Origin: a bacterium
GTDB taxonomy: Bacteria > Armatimonadota > JACIXR01
Assembly: GCA_014360465.1 (NCBI GenBank)
Contig: JACIXQ010000023.1
Span: 1-32,985 of the forward strand
Reading direction: 5' to 3'
Length of the DNA stretch: 32,985 nucleotides
Shown here piece after piece: positions 18,554-28,594 of the stretch. Under the pieces are notes generated by a model that saw nothing but the letters and a program-made list of their open reading frames with translations, was not told where the DNA came from and did not search any database. Made by a program: the position numbers and the translations under genes. Positions within the stretch are counted from its first letter, which is position 1; every line of letters starts with the position of its first letter.

Positions 18554-19756
18554 TTATCGTTTTTCTTTATTGGCCAAGCTTACAGCTGATAGGGTATTTT
18601 GGGTTGTAATTAAATATGTAAGTGCATAAAACATCCAACCCTCGCCCCATCTTATAAAGGGGATTTTTATTGTATAGGCTGGAAGCTTACGGTAATAGAA
18701 AAATCCTTTTTGGGGGTTGAACATATTTTCTATAGTCCATTCCGCTATTTTCTTTGCTCTTTCTATGTCTCCCATCAAGGTATGGGTGATTATGCCCTGA
18801 GCGCTACAGTGTATATCCATAGGAAATAATTTGTTATGGTAATATCGTGGCGCTCCGGAAGGGAGGAAAAAAGTCCTTTTATAATAATCATAACCTCTTC
18901 GCAAGTGGGATTCGTAAGGGGAACTTTCACCAGTGTAATTTATGAATTCTCTCAAGGCTACGATATTAAAGCCAGTATGATAGTTATCTATGTAGAGGAG
19001 ATTTTTGTTCCCTGTTCCGTAAAACCAAGAACCATCGGAATTTTGATAGGATAGGGTGAAATTAACAGCTTTTTTCGCTATTTCAAGTAGGAAATCTTCA
19101 CCTGTAAGTGACCAAACTCGTGAGAGAAAAGCAGCGATCCAAAGGTTGACATTATGGACCCAAACATTATCAAGCGGGGTATAACTAAAGCAAATACCTT
19201 TTTGTGTTTCTAGTTTATTTAAATCGTTCAGTAGGAAATCACAAATAGCTCTTGCAATGTTTGCAAATTCATTCTGCTTGGTGATTTCCCACAAATCCAA
19301 GAGAGCCTGTCCGGCGAAAGTAGTGCAAATAGCATTTGGTACCCCCTCTGGGGCAAAAAGAACTTTTGATTGCCAGGGGAAATTATAGCCCCACGAAGGA
19401 GCGGTGAAATCTTTAATTTGCTTACTTTGTAGAATTTTTGCTAGGAATCTTGCTTTTGAGAGATAAACAGGTTCTTTGAAGGTGGAGTAAAGGCGGCTAT
19501 AAGAGGATATGAAGAGGGCAAGGGCTTTAGGGTTATAGCCTTTGCTTATCAGTAAGAAAGGGCGAGCATTAAAGGGGAGGTTTCTGACAAGGAAACTCCA
19601 AGCAAGACGAAAAGCTGGTTTTTTATAAAAAGGGGTAATTTTAAAAAGCAAAGAATTCAATCCGTCATATGGGTCATATCCTTTCCATAGAACCTTCTCA
19701 CAATAGCGCTCAAGCGAAAACAAGGCTTGAATCAAAGTGCGGTTAAAGGTGTCCAT
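18554..19756 (-). CDS. Alpha/alpha-barrel (six-hairpin-like) protein of polysaccharide clusters
   Basis: WKGYDPYDGLNS motif; repeated helical hairpins; SYQNSDGSWFYGTGNKNLLYIDNYHTGFNIVAL. Confidence 0.55.
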   Translation of the reverse strand: MDTFNRTLIQALFSLERYCEKVLWKGYDPYDGLNSLLFKITPFYKKPAFRLAWSFLVRNLPFNARPFLLISKGYNPKALALFISSYSRLYSTFKEPVYLSKARFLAKILQSKQIKDFTAPSWGYNFPWQSKVLFAPEGVPNAICTTFAGQALLDLWEITKQNEFANIARAICDFLLNDLNKLETQKGICFSYTPLDNVWVHNVNLWIAAFLSRVWSLTGEDFLLEIAKKAVNFTLSYQNSDGSWFYGTGNKNLLYIDNYHTGFNIVALREFINYTGESSPYESHLRRGYDYYKRTFFLPSGAPRYYHNKLFPMDIHCSAQGIITHTLMGDIERAKKIAEWTIENMFNPQKGFFYYRKLPAYTIKIPFIRWGEGWMFYALTYLITTQNTLSAVSLANKEKR

Positions 19757-19758
19757 TT

Positions 19759-21921
19759 CTATAGTTTTATTTCCAATGGTTTTTTAGATAATATAGATTC
19801 TTCTATTTTCAATGTTGTAAGTGTAGTGGCTACGATTTCGTCAAATGGTATAGGCATTTCAGTGCCTTTTTTAACTGCTTCTATGAACCTCCTTACTTCC
19901 TCTCTATGTCCTTTATCTTGGAAGAGGCGCTTCATTCTGTGTTTCTTGCCATGCTTAACAATTATCAGCTCCCTGAAATCATCCACGACATAAACAGCCT
20001 CTCTACCAAAAACTTCTATTCGTTCCTTGGGGAAAGAAGTATCACCTAAGCCGCTATAAACGATTGATGCTACTGATTCGTTCTGAAATTTTATGTTGGC
20101 AGTGAGGTTATCATTAGGAGGTATGCCATTACCCCGAGCGGCGAAAGCGAAGACCTCTATGGGTTTACAACGAGCGATGAACATCACTGTGTCCACAAAG
20201 TGGCAGACCTCTGCTTGGATTCTACCTCCTCCTTGTTCTTTGTCCAACACCCAGTGGTCGGGTGGTAAAGGACCAGCATTAACTCTGTATAGGAACACAA
20301 GAGGATAATCACCATCGGTTATTTGGCGATAAATTTCTTCTATATAAGGTGAGAAACGCCTGTTAAAACCGACCATAATTCTCCCATTGTTTTCCTCAAC
20401 TGCTTTTATTACCTCCTCAAGTTCATCATATGTTAAGGCTAATGGTTTCTCAACAAAAACAGCCTTGCCTGCTTTAACAGCGTCAACGGTCGCCCTGGCG
20501 TGAAGATTATTACGGGCTGCAATAAAAATGCAATCTATCTCAGGGTCATTGATGAGCTCCTGATAATCGGTGGTGCAGTATTCAAAGCCAAAGCGTTCAC
20601 CTACCCTCTGGGCGTTAGCACTTGTGCCTGTTGCAATACCTCTCAACACAATTCCTTCCATCTTCTTTACATTCGGTAGAAGGAGAGCTTGAGCGAAGCT
20701 ACCAGCTCCTATAAAGCCCACACGCAAAACATCTTTTGTTGCTTTACGAGTTGCTTTTTGGGGAAGTATAATTTTCCTCTCAGGTTTAATTGGTTCGGTG
20801 GGGTATTCTAACACCACCCCCACACTGAATTCCTGAGTTTTGCCAAGCACAACATCATATGCTTCCTTAGCTTTTTCAAGAGGGAATTTATGTGTGATAA
20901 TAGGCTCCAAGTTCAGCTTTCCGATACTCATCTGTCTTACAACTTCTTCCATATTGCGTCGTTCAGTCCAGGGGACATATCCAATTGGATAATCTATCCC
21001 TTTCTCTTCATATAAGGGGTCATATCTTCCGGGACCATATGAGCGCGACATCCTGATTTCGAGCTCTTTATTTGAATATGCCATATAAGGAAAAGTAGTT
21101 CCAACTCTCCCTACCAGAACCACCCTTCCTCTATCTCTTATCACTTGAGGGACGATCTGCATTGGTGCATTCGATCTTGTAGAGGCTGTAATTATAACTG
21201 CATCAAATCCTTTACCGTTAGTGAACTCGTTTGCCAATTTCTCTATTTCTTTCTCCGCCCAAACGATTCCTTTATCCATTCCACAAGATAAAGCTAGCTC
21301 AACGGCTTCTTTTCGCAGGTCCACGCCGAAGACCCTGCATCCTCCACTTTTAAGCAGTTGAACGAGCAATTGCCCAATTAGTCCGAGCCCTATAACCAAA
21401 ACATTGTCCCCTATGCCAACCTCAGCCTGGTGCATTCCCTGGAGTGCAATAGCACCAAGGGTTGTGAAAGCAGCATGTGAAAGAGGTACATTATCTGGAA
21501 CCTTTACACAGAGGTTCCGTGGAACGAATATAATTTCTGCATGCATAGCATAGCCCCCACCTCCACAGGCCACTCTATCACCTACCTGAAATTCTTCCAC
21601 ATCGGATCCGACAGCGATAACTGTTCCTGCTGAGGAATAACCCATAGGTCTGTAAGCTTCCAATTGGGCTCTTATTCGAGATAGTGTTGTGCCAAGTCCT
21701 TCCTTGGCCAGCGTATCCAGAACCTTCTTAACCATCTCGGGACGTTCCTTTGCCTTACCAAGTAGGCTTTTTTGCCCCAAACTGACGCTTGCTCTTTCCG
21801 TGCCAGCACTTATAACAGAAAAAGCATTTTGGACTAATATCCCACCTTTTTTCAAAAGGGGTGCGGGAACATCCACGATCCTGATTTCACCTGTTTTTAT
21901 ATCCTGTAATACCTGTCTCAT
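19759..21921 (-). CDS. Bi-domain oxidoreductase: zinc-type alcohol dehydrogenase fused to Gfo/Idh/MocA
   Basis: N-half MGYSSAGTVIAVGSDVEEFQVGDRVACGGGGYAMHAE, VLVIGLGLIGQLLVQLLKSGGCRVFGVD; C-half VGFIGAGSFAQALLLPNVKKMEG, AVFVEKPLALTYDELEEVIKAVEENNGRIMVGFNRRFSP. Confidence 0.9.
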   Translation of the reverse strand: MRQVLQDIKTGEIRIVDVPAPLLKKGGILVQNAFSVISAGTERASVSLGQKSLLGKAKERPEMVKKVLDTLAKEGLGTTLSRIRAQLEAYRPMGYSSAGTVIAVGSDVEEFQVGDRVACGGGGYAMHAEIIFVPRNLCVKVPDNVPLSHAAFTTLGAIALQGMHQAEVGIGDNVLVIGLGLIGQLLVQLLKSGGCRVFGVDLRKEAVELALSCGMDKGIVWAEKEIEKLANEFTNGKGFDAVIITASTRSNAPMQIVPQVIRDRGRVVLVGRVGTTFPYMAYSNKELEIRMSRSYGPGRYDPLYEEKGIDYPIGYVPWTERRNMEEVVRQMSIGKLNLEPIITHKFPLEKAKEAYDVVLGKTQEFSVGVVLEYPTEPIKPERKIILPQKATRKATKDVLRVGFIGAGSFAQALLLPNVKKMEGIVLRGIATGTSANAQRVGERFGFEYCTTDYQELINDPEIDCIFIAARNNLHARATVDAVKAGKAVFVEKPLALTYDELEEVIKAVEENNGRIMVGFNRRFSPYIEEIYRQITDGDYPLVFLYRVNAGPLPPDHWVLDKEQGGGRIQAEVCHFVDTVMFIARCKPIEVFAFAARGNGIPPNDNLTANIKFQNESVASIVYSGLGDTSFPKERIEVFGREAVYVVDDFRELIIVKHGKKHRMKRLFQDKGHREEVRRFIEAVKKGTEMPIPFDEIVATTLTTLKIEESILSKKPLEIKL

Positions 21922-23396
21922 TCTTTTCCTCCTCCTTTTCCGTTGAAGTTTAGATGCAATTTGTTTGAGCTATAAAATATAGGGGTCAAGGCGACTACAG
22001 CTGCCATAAGGGTTACCATAAGGGAGGGATGATGAAAAAGGTTATTAGTAAGGCTATGCACAAGCTCTCCAATCCAAGCGCTCATCAGGGCATTGGATAA
22101 TGCTATCTCCTCAGGTCGTCTGCTTAGAGCTCGTGTCTTTATTAAAAATCTTGTAATGGCTATTACTGCCCACAAAAGTATAAAGCTCGCTGGTAGACCG
22201 AGTTCTGCTCCAATAAAAATGAATGAATTGTGAGGTCTTACCGTAGTTTCTCCGAATGGAGTTAATGAATATTTTCTCTCGGATTCCATCATTGGGATTG
22301 CATTATCAACGCCTACACCCCAAATGGGGTAGTCTAATATCATCTGGATACCTGCATAAGCTGGGGCAAGCCTTGCTTCTGGTCTTGCCTTAAGAAAGCG
22401 AGCTGAGAGAATTTCTACCATTTCAGGCAGTAGATAATAAAGGAGTGCTAAAGCGAATGAAATAGCAAATAATACTTGTATAACAGCTTTCATTCTACCT
22501 TTTCTCATATATAGGAAGGCGAAAACTAATAGAGTAAATATACCAGCTACAATAGAAGTGCGGGTAAAAGTTAAAATCATAGCGATAAATTGTAAGATGG
22601 CGGAAAGAAAGAAGAAATATTTTTGCCGTGTTCTTGTAGCTGTGAGGAAAAATGCTAATGTTAACGGAATAGTAACGACAAAATAAGCCCCTGTAAGGTT
22701 CCCTGTGCTGAAGGTCCCTTGTAACCTGCGACTAATTGGTACTTCAGGAGCGATTAAATAAGGCAGGTTTTGAACGCCAAGGTGTAAACCACCCGCAATT
22801 ATTTCTATGTTAAAAATCATTGCCAAAATGCCTATAATAGCCTCTACTGTAGCGGAGATAACTATAAATTTCAGCAAGATATTGGACTGTTGAAAATCTT
22901 TAATGACTGTTGCTGTGAAGAGCGCGGTTAACAAAATTACCAGGGGGCGTCCACTTCCCTTTGCCAAGGAAACGAGGATTTCTGAGAAGCTTGTCTGAGT
23001 AGCGAATGTTCCCAATGCTGCCCAGAGCGCAAGACAAAGATAGGGAATCGCGAGGGGAAGTACAAGTTTAATTTTATTCTTCTTCAAAGGGGTAAAAAGT
23101 AGAAGTATAAATAAACCTGTAATGTAAAAAATATCTTGAAGAGCTGCCCCCTTAAGGAAAGATATTGGATAGTAAGGAATTAGTGGCTGAAGAGCTATTA
23201 GCGAAACCAGTAGAGCGAAACTACTTCGCAAACCAATTATAAAAAGGGTGAGCACATAGATTATATAGAAAATTATAGGCCATGTAGTTTCGCTCCATGC
23301 TACCAGGGGCGCAGCAATAATAATCACTAATGCTATTAAAATCCACAAATTTATTTTTGCTAGTAAAGTAGATTTGGACAGTGGTCTTATGTTCAT
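21918..23396 (-). CDS. O-antigen ligase/polymerase (Wzy/WaaL-like) membrane protein
   Basis: Polytopic; TFTRTSIVAGIFTLLVF, YPIWGVGVDNAIPM, RPHNSFIFIGAELGLPASFILLWAV. Confidence 0.85.
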   Translation of the reverse strand: MNIRPLSKSTLLAKINLWILIALVIIIAAPLVAWSETTWPIIFYIIYVLTLFIIGLRSSFALLVSLIALQPLIPYYPISFLKGAALQDIFYITGLFILLLFTPLKKNKIKLVLPLAIPYLCLALWAALGTFATQTSFSEILVSLAKGSGRPLVILLTALFTATVIKDFQQSNILLKFIVISATVEAIIGILAMIFNIEIIAGGLHLGVQNLPYLIAPEVPISRRLQGTFSTGNLTGAYFVVTIPLTLAFFLTATRTRQKYFFFLSAILQFIAMILTFTRTSIVAGIFTLLVFAFLYMRKGRMKAVIQVLFAISFALALLYYLLPEMVEILSARFLKARPEARLAPAYAGIQMILDYPIWGVGVDNAIPMMESERKYSLTPFGETTVRPHNSFIFIGAELGLPASFILLWAVIAITRFLIKTRALSRRPEEIALSNALMSAWIGELVHSLTNNLFHHPSLMVTLMAAVVALTPIFYSSNKLHLNFNGKGGGKE

Positions 23397-23433
23397 TGTT
23401 CCTTCATATATTCTACAAACCCGTGACCATTAG

Positions 23434-25038
23434 TCAAGATATCCTCTTTAGCATACGAATAAACACATTAATAAATTTTCTCTTTATTGAATCTATCTCT
23501 GGATAAGCTATCAAATAACCAACTGTTAAATAAAAAAGAAAACTAATTCCTCCTAATTCGCATAAGGACAGAAGGTTGCCCAGGAATTTAGCACTCGAAT
23601 TAAACGGGAAAAAATTCTTCAAAAAATAAATTGTACACCCTTGCACCGCACACATAACCGTTATCTTGGCAAATGATAATGGGAGGGTTTCTTTCTTAAG
23701 ATCGGGTATCCTCTTGCAAAGAACATACCATAGAATTAGGAAACCTATACTTATTGAAAAAGAAGTTGCTAATGGAAGACCCCTATAGCCCATAAACCTG
23801 GGGAGTATCAAGAGGAGCGAGATATCTATGGCGATTTGTATTATCCCTATTTTTAAAGGTGTAATTGTGTCACCTAAAGAGTAGAATGCTCGGGAAGCGA
23901 TTGCCCATGCGGTCATAGCCGGTATGCCAGGAGCAAAAAAGGCAAGGATGTCTGCCGTTACCTTTGTGTTCTCGGCTGTAAAGGCACCTCTCTCGAACAT
24001 AACTCTTATTAGAGGTTGAGGAAGAGCAATAAAAATAACGGCAACTGGAAGCGAAATAAGCCAAGTCGCTCGTAAAGTTCTGATTGTTTCCTTGGCAAGC
24101 GCTTTTATATCCAGGCTAACAGCTTCAGAAGACATAAAGGGAAATACTGCTACTCCAATGGAACCTGCTATCAAACTAAGTGGAATGCCCATAAGGCGAT
24201 AGGCATAATTTAGCGAAGATATAACTCCTTCCCCAAAACCTGAAGCAACGGCTCTTGCGATTAACATATCAATATAGCTGAGGCTGCTTCCAATAGCAAC
24301 AGGCAGGACAAGGATAAAGAACTTTTTAACTAAGGGGGAAAAGAAATTGAAAGAGAGGAGAGGGTTGAATTTGAAACAAAATGCCGCAGGTAGCAATACT
24401 ATACAATAGACAAAAAAACCAAGATTAAAGCCCAGAACAAGGCTATAAACAGGATGCTTGTGCGATAGATATGCAATAACCAGAACCATAGGAAGATTGA
24501 GGAGAGCAGCACCTATAGCTGGGAAAAGGAAATGTTTTTGTGCTTGCAGATAAGAGGCAAAGAAACCCATAAGTCCTTGAAAGACAAGGCTAGGAAGAAG
24601 AAAAATCAAAAATTTACGTGTAAGTAGAAGTTGTTCCCCACTGAATCCGGGAGCGATTATTCTTGCCAGAGGATAAGAGAAAGTTATTATAACGAGTGAG
24701 ATAATGCTAAGGTAAAAGACAACTCCCCAGAAAATAGCGCTTGCGAGCTTTTGAGCCGATTCCTCATCTTTTTGCTTAGCAGTTAGATAAAAGGGAATAA
24801 AAGCAAGGGGGAACGCATTAGTTATGATTCCCGCGCCCAAAACGGGTATAACCTGGGCGAGGAAAAATGCATCGGTAAGCTGTGTTGCGCCGAGATACTT
24901 GGCTATTACAACCTCTCGTAAATAACCAAGTATCTTGCCCAAAAAACTGCAGAAAATAACAAGGGCAGAAGCTTGAAGAAGGGATTGTCTTGATAGTAAA
25001 AATTTCAGAGAAAATACCGATTTCCTTTTATTTTCCAT
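23434..25038 (-). CDS. MurJ/MviN-like lipid II/polysaccharide flippase
   Basis: ASALVIFCSFLGKILGYLREVVIAKYLGATQLTDAFFLAQVIP; FPLAFIPFYLTAKQKDEESAQKLAS; LIRVMFERGAFTAENTKVTADILAFFAPGIPAM. Confidence 0.9.
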   Translation of the reverse strand: MENKRKSVFSLKFLLSRQSLLQASALVIFCSFLGKILGYLREVVIAKYLGATQLTDAFFLAQVIPVLGAGIITNAFPLAFIPFYLTAKQKDEESAQKLASAIFWGVVFYLSIISLVIITFSYPLARIIAPGFSGEQLLLTRKFLIFLLPSLVFQGLMGFFASYLQAQKHFLFPAIGAALLNLPMVLVIAYLSHKHPVYSLVLGFNLGFFVYCIVLLPAAFCFKFNPLLSFNFFSPLVKKFFILVLPVAIGSSLSYIDMLIARAVASGFGEGVISSLNYAYRLMGIPLSLIAGSIGVAVFPFMSSEAVSLDIKALAKETIRTLRATWLISLPVAVIFIALPQPLIRVMFERGAFTAENTKVTADILAFFAPGIPAMTAWAIASRAFYSLGDTITPLKIGIIQIAIDISLLLILPRFMGYRGLPLATSFSISIGFLILWYVLCKRIPDLKKETLPLSFAKITVMCAVQGCTIYFLKNFFPFNSSAKFLGNLLSLCELGGISFLFYLTVGYLIAYPEIDSIKRKFINVFIRMLKRIS

Positions 25039-25077
25039 CTTCGAGGCTATTTCTCATTTTACCATATTGGTTCTAAC

Positions 25078-26064
25078 TCAAGATTGTTCATTCTCCAGAT
25101 ATGCCATTGAATCAAAGTTTTGTTCTTTGAACCATTCATAAGTCAGCATTAAACCTTCCTTTAGCTCTGTTTTGGGCGACCAGCTAAGCAATTTCCGGGC
25201 TTTGTCAATATTAAGAACACGTCTTTCAATACTGTCTATCTTTCTCTTGGGGAGATAAACCTTTTCGGGTTTCTTGCCCGGGTTAACTATAGACCAAATT
25301 ATATCTGCTAATTCGTTTATAGAAGTTTCTTTGCCTGTGGCTATGTTGAAGACTTCACCTACTGCTTGGGGTAAGATAGCTGCTCTTAGGGTTGCTTCCA
25401 CAGCGTCATCCACATAGACGAAGTCCCTTGTTTGCTCTCCACTGCCGTAAATTTGAAGCGGTTTTTGTCTTAAAGCATTGAAGAAGAACTTAGAAATAAC
25501 ACCTGAATATGGGTTCTTTGGCGATTGCCTCGGTCCATAGACATTTGAATAGCGAAGAATTGTTATGGGAATGTTATATAAAGAATAAAATGCCTGGCAG
25601 TAGGCTTCTCCAGCATATTTCCCCGCAGGATATATGGATGTAAATTGGGGATATGCGTCTTCAGGTATTGGCATAACCTTGGCATTACCATAAATAGAGA
25701 CGGAAGAAGTATAGACAAATCTTTTGATGGGTAAATCCTTGCATAAATATACTAAATTGACAGTTCCTTTTACATTCGTATCTTGCTCTAAAAGCGGGTC
25801 CTCCACAGCTGCCGTAATGTTTACTGTTGCGAGATGAAAGATATACTCAACATCACTTAAGAAGGAAGCTATCTGGGATGAGCTAACGGAACATTCCAGC
25901 AGCTCTATTTTATCGTATACCTCTTTTAAATTTTCTAAATTGCCAGTAAAGAAATTATCAACGACTTTTACCTTTGCGCCTTCTCTTAACAAAGCCACTA
26001 CCAGATTAGAACCTACGAAGCCTGCGCCACCGGTGACCAGAACAGTTCTACCAGCGAATCTCAT
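25078..26064 (-). CDS. NAD-dependent epimerase/dehydratase (extended SDR); track ORF opens at 26133, likely start ATG 26064
   Basis: VLVTGGAGFVGSNLVVALL; YTSSVSIYGNA; YAGEAYCQAFY; YSNVYGPRQSP. Confidence 0.9.
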   Translation of the reverse strand: MRFAGRTVLVTGGAGFVGSNLVVALLREGAKVKVVDNFFTGNLENLKEVYDKIELLECSVSSSQIASFLSDVEYIFHLATVNITAAVEDPLLEQDTNVKGTVNLVYLCKDLPIKRFVYTSSVSIYGNAKVMPIPEDAYPQFTSIYPAGKYAGEAYCQAFYSLYNIPITILRYSNVYGPRQSPKNPYSGVISKFFFNALRQKPLQIYGSGEQTRDFVYVDDAVEATLRAAILPQAVGEVFNIATGKETSINELADIIWSIVNPGKKPEKVYLPKRKIDSIERRVLNIDKARKLLSWSPKTELKEGLMLTYEWFKEQNFDSMAYLENEQS

Positions 26065-26069
26065 ATTAA

Positions 26070-26726
26070 TCAACCTCCTGTCTTTCTTATAACAGCCAAT
26101 ATAGTGGCGAAAATGATTTTCAAATCCAACCACAAAGTAGTTCTTTTTATGTATTGTATATCAAGCTTCACCATCTCATCGAATGGCACAGCTCCTCGAG
26201 CCTTAACTTGATAGAGACCAGTAATCCCCGGCTTACACTGTTGTCTTTGCCAATGCCATTCATTAAAATATTCTGCCTCATAAATTGGAAGAGGGCGAGG
26301 ACCTACTATATTCATATCCCCCAGGAGTACATTGAAGAATTGCGGTAACTCGTCCAGGCTTAGTTTTCTTAACCATTTACCAACCGGTGTGATATAAGGG
26401 CTGAGGTCTATGCGGTAAATTTGGTTTCTGCTTTCTTTACTTATTGCCTTGGCAACGAAGTTCTTGTGAATGGTTTGGTCGAAATTGTGAACCATTGTCC
26501 GGAACTTGTAGAGGGTGAATGGTTTACCTCCTTTGCCCAATCTTTTTTGTTTAAATATTACCGGGCCCGGACTCGTTAAAGCGACGAGCAATGCGATGAT
26601 AGCCAAGAATGGCAGGAGAATTATAAGAAGACTAAACGAAATTGTTAAATTTATGAATCTCCTCCCACTTTCTCTAATTTTATATCTTGCTATATCTTTC
26701 TTAGTCAACATCAAATCCTTATCCAT
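26070..26726 (-). CDS. Polyprenyl-phosphate sugar-1-phosphate transferase (WcaJ/WbaP-like)
   Basis: TSPGPVIFKQKRLGKGGKPFTLYKFRTMV; LRKLSLDELPQFFNVLLGDMNIVGPRPLP; CKPGITGLYQVKARG. Confidence 0.92.
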   Translation of the reverse strand: MDKDLMLTKKDIARYKIRESGRRFINLTISFSLLIILLPFLAIIALLVALTSPGPVIFKQKRLGKGGKPFTLYKFRTMVHNFDQTIHKNFVAKAISKESRNQIYRIDLSPYITPVGKWLRKLSLDELPQFFNVLLGDMNIVGPRPLPIYEAEYFNEWHWQRQQCKPGITGLYQVKARGAVPFDEMVKLDIQYIKRTTLWLDLKIIFATILAVIRKTGG

Positions 26727-26729
26727 CCC

Positions 26730-27752
26730 TTAAGCCTTTGCAGTGTTCAGTATTTCCTTGATTACCTCTTCTTTTAAACTATATTTTTTAAAATCTCTAT
26801 TAAACTGTTTCTTTTCCAGCTTAACTTTTGTAAAATCCTTTGGAGAAGAGATAATAGTCAGATAACCTTGCTCTGCAAGATATAAATCCACCGCACGTAG
26901 GTTTTTTAGGAGGGTATATGCAGGTGTCCCAAGCAAAGCTGCTTCTGCAGCCATTGTCCCGCCAGCAGTTACAACGATATCCGAATAATACATAAGCATC
27001 AAACCATCTACAACCTTGGTTTGAATTCGTAGGTTGGGATAGTGATTTTCCCATTGTAAAAATCTTTCTTTTTGCTGCTCAGTGCGAGGAAGAATGATGA
27101 CGAAGGTGTTAGGTTGTGATAGAAGGTATCTTGTAAAAGCATAAAAAAGAGGGTTATCAACTCTATCGTGAAGTGCAAGGTAATCAGGCGGGCGAAGGGT
27201 GCATATAATTTTGTCGGTGGGAAGATTTAACTTTTCGGGGAAATCCGGTTCAGGTTGAAAATCCACAATATATATTTGTTCCTTAACACCATCTAATTTA
27301 ACAACCTTTTTGGGAGAAGCTCCATATTGATGGAGCTTCTCATCAGGAAAAACGCGGGGTACAAGGATCTTCGTAGCAAGCCTAAAGACAAGGTGGTTGG
27401 CTATTTGGCGTTCTGTATCCTGAATAGTAACGAAAGGTATCTTGAGCAGGCGAGCAACGAGAGCTTGATCTGCAGAATTATGGCTAACAGCAACATCAAT
27501 ATCCAAATTCCTTACAATCCTATACAATTGCAGGCTCCTATTTATAAGGTTGAAAGCTTTTTTGTAATAGCTCCTTCCGCCATGTTTGCCAACTACTATG
27601 TGGGGAATCTTTTTCTTTTCGGCGAGGGGGCGAGTTTGGGCATAATCCCTCACCGTAACGAATGTATGATGACCTCGCTCTTTGAGTGCTTTAATTATTC
27701 CACTAAATAGAAATACATGAGCTGAGTTAGCTAAGTCGAACCATATCCTCAT
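26730..27752 (-). CDS. DUF354 domain protein (GT-B/2-epimerase-like fold)
   Basis: MRIWFDLANSAHVFLFSGIIKALKERGHHTFVTVRD; DVAVSHNSADQALVARLL; DIVVTAGGTMAAEAALLGTPAYTL. Confidence 0.85.
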   Translation of the reverse strand: MRIWFDLANSAHVFLFSGIIKALKERGHHTFVTVRDYAQTRPLAEKKKIPHIVVGKHGGRSYYKKAFNLINRSLQLYRIVRNLDIDVAVSHNSADQALVARLLKIPFVTIQDTERQIANHLVFRLATKILVPRVFPDEKLHQYGASPKKVVKLDGVKEQIYIVDFQPEPDFPEKLNLPTDKIICTLRPPDYLALHDRVDNPLFYAFTRYLLSQPNTFVIILPRTEQQKERFLQWENHYPNLRIQTKVVDGLMLMYYSDIVVTAGGTMAAEAALLGTPAYTLLKNLRAVDLYLAEQGYLTIISSPKDFTKVKLEKKQFNRDFKKYSLKEEVIKEILNTAKA

Positions 27753-28015
27753 CTTTTTTTTCTTGAAGCTATCATAAATAAATACTTATTTCTTCTTTTT
27801 AATAATAGCATACCTTTAAAAAAAATCAACGCTGCATTTTCAAAATTTTGTTAGTAAAGCAATAATAGGTAGGATTACTATATGAAGGAGAAATGTTAAG
27901 AGCGAGACTTACCAATAACAACTCGTTTGGGTTAGTTTCTCTACTTAGTAATCCTTTAGAAATTGCTAAAACCTTCAGGAGTTATAGGTGGAATGATGGT
28001 TTAAGATGACAATGA

Positions 28016-28560
28016 ATACGGCAGAGATACCTATGTAAAGAATGCGGGAAAACTTTTAATGGCAAATTTATTTATCTCCACTCGTCAGTTAGAGGAATAG
28101 CCAGATTGTTCGCTCGTTCTTCTCTAACAATTTGCGACTTAGCCAAACGGGTCATTAGTATATTAGTCTCTGTTTATCGTGAGAAGGAACCTCTGGTAGG
28201 TCAAATAGTGATAGACGAGGAAGCTATGATGACAAGGTGCCCGTGGTAGCTTTGTATGAAAGGAGAGGTAAGAGATTTTTGATGGAGTCATTTCCGAGAT
28301 TGAATGAGGATGTAGCGAGATTTATCGGAATTGTTGTCGCTCCTAAAAGCACAATTTATTTAAGCTATGACCATCAGGGAGTAGTTCATAGTAAAAGATG
28401 TTACGCTGAAAAGGAAGCTTTGATTAATGGTTGTGAGAGTTTGTCTTTCTTGCTGAGGCTATTTTTGAGCGTTCATAGGGGGATTGTGAAATACTACATA
28501 AGAGAATATCTTTTGCTTTTCGCACTCCATCCTACGGTTTTGCATCTCAAAAACGCGATT
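28016..28560 (+). pseudogene. Decayed IS1595/ISXO2-like transposase remnant
   Basis: Frame 2 (28016-28249): RYLCKECGKTFNGKF zinc ribbon ... VGQIVIDEEA; frame 1 from about 28225: YDDKVPVVALYERRGKRF ... HRGIVKYYIREYLLLFALHPT. Joined only by a frameshift; no start codon. Confidence 0.65.
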
Positions 28561-28568
28561 CTTAAAAT

Positions 28569-28594
28569 AGAGCGTTTTTTAACAAAAATGCTCT
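28569..28594 (-). terminator. Possible terminator hairpin overlapping the wecB-like stop codon
   Basis: agagcgttttt (28569-28579) / aaaaatgctct (28584-28594), one G.T wobble, 4-nt loop; T-tail is weak. Confidence 0.35.
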
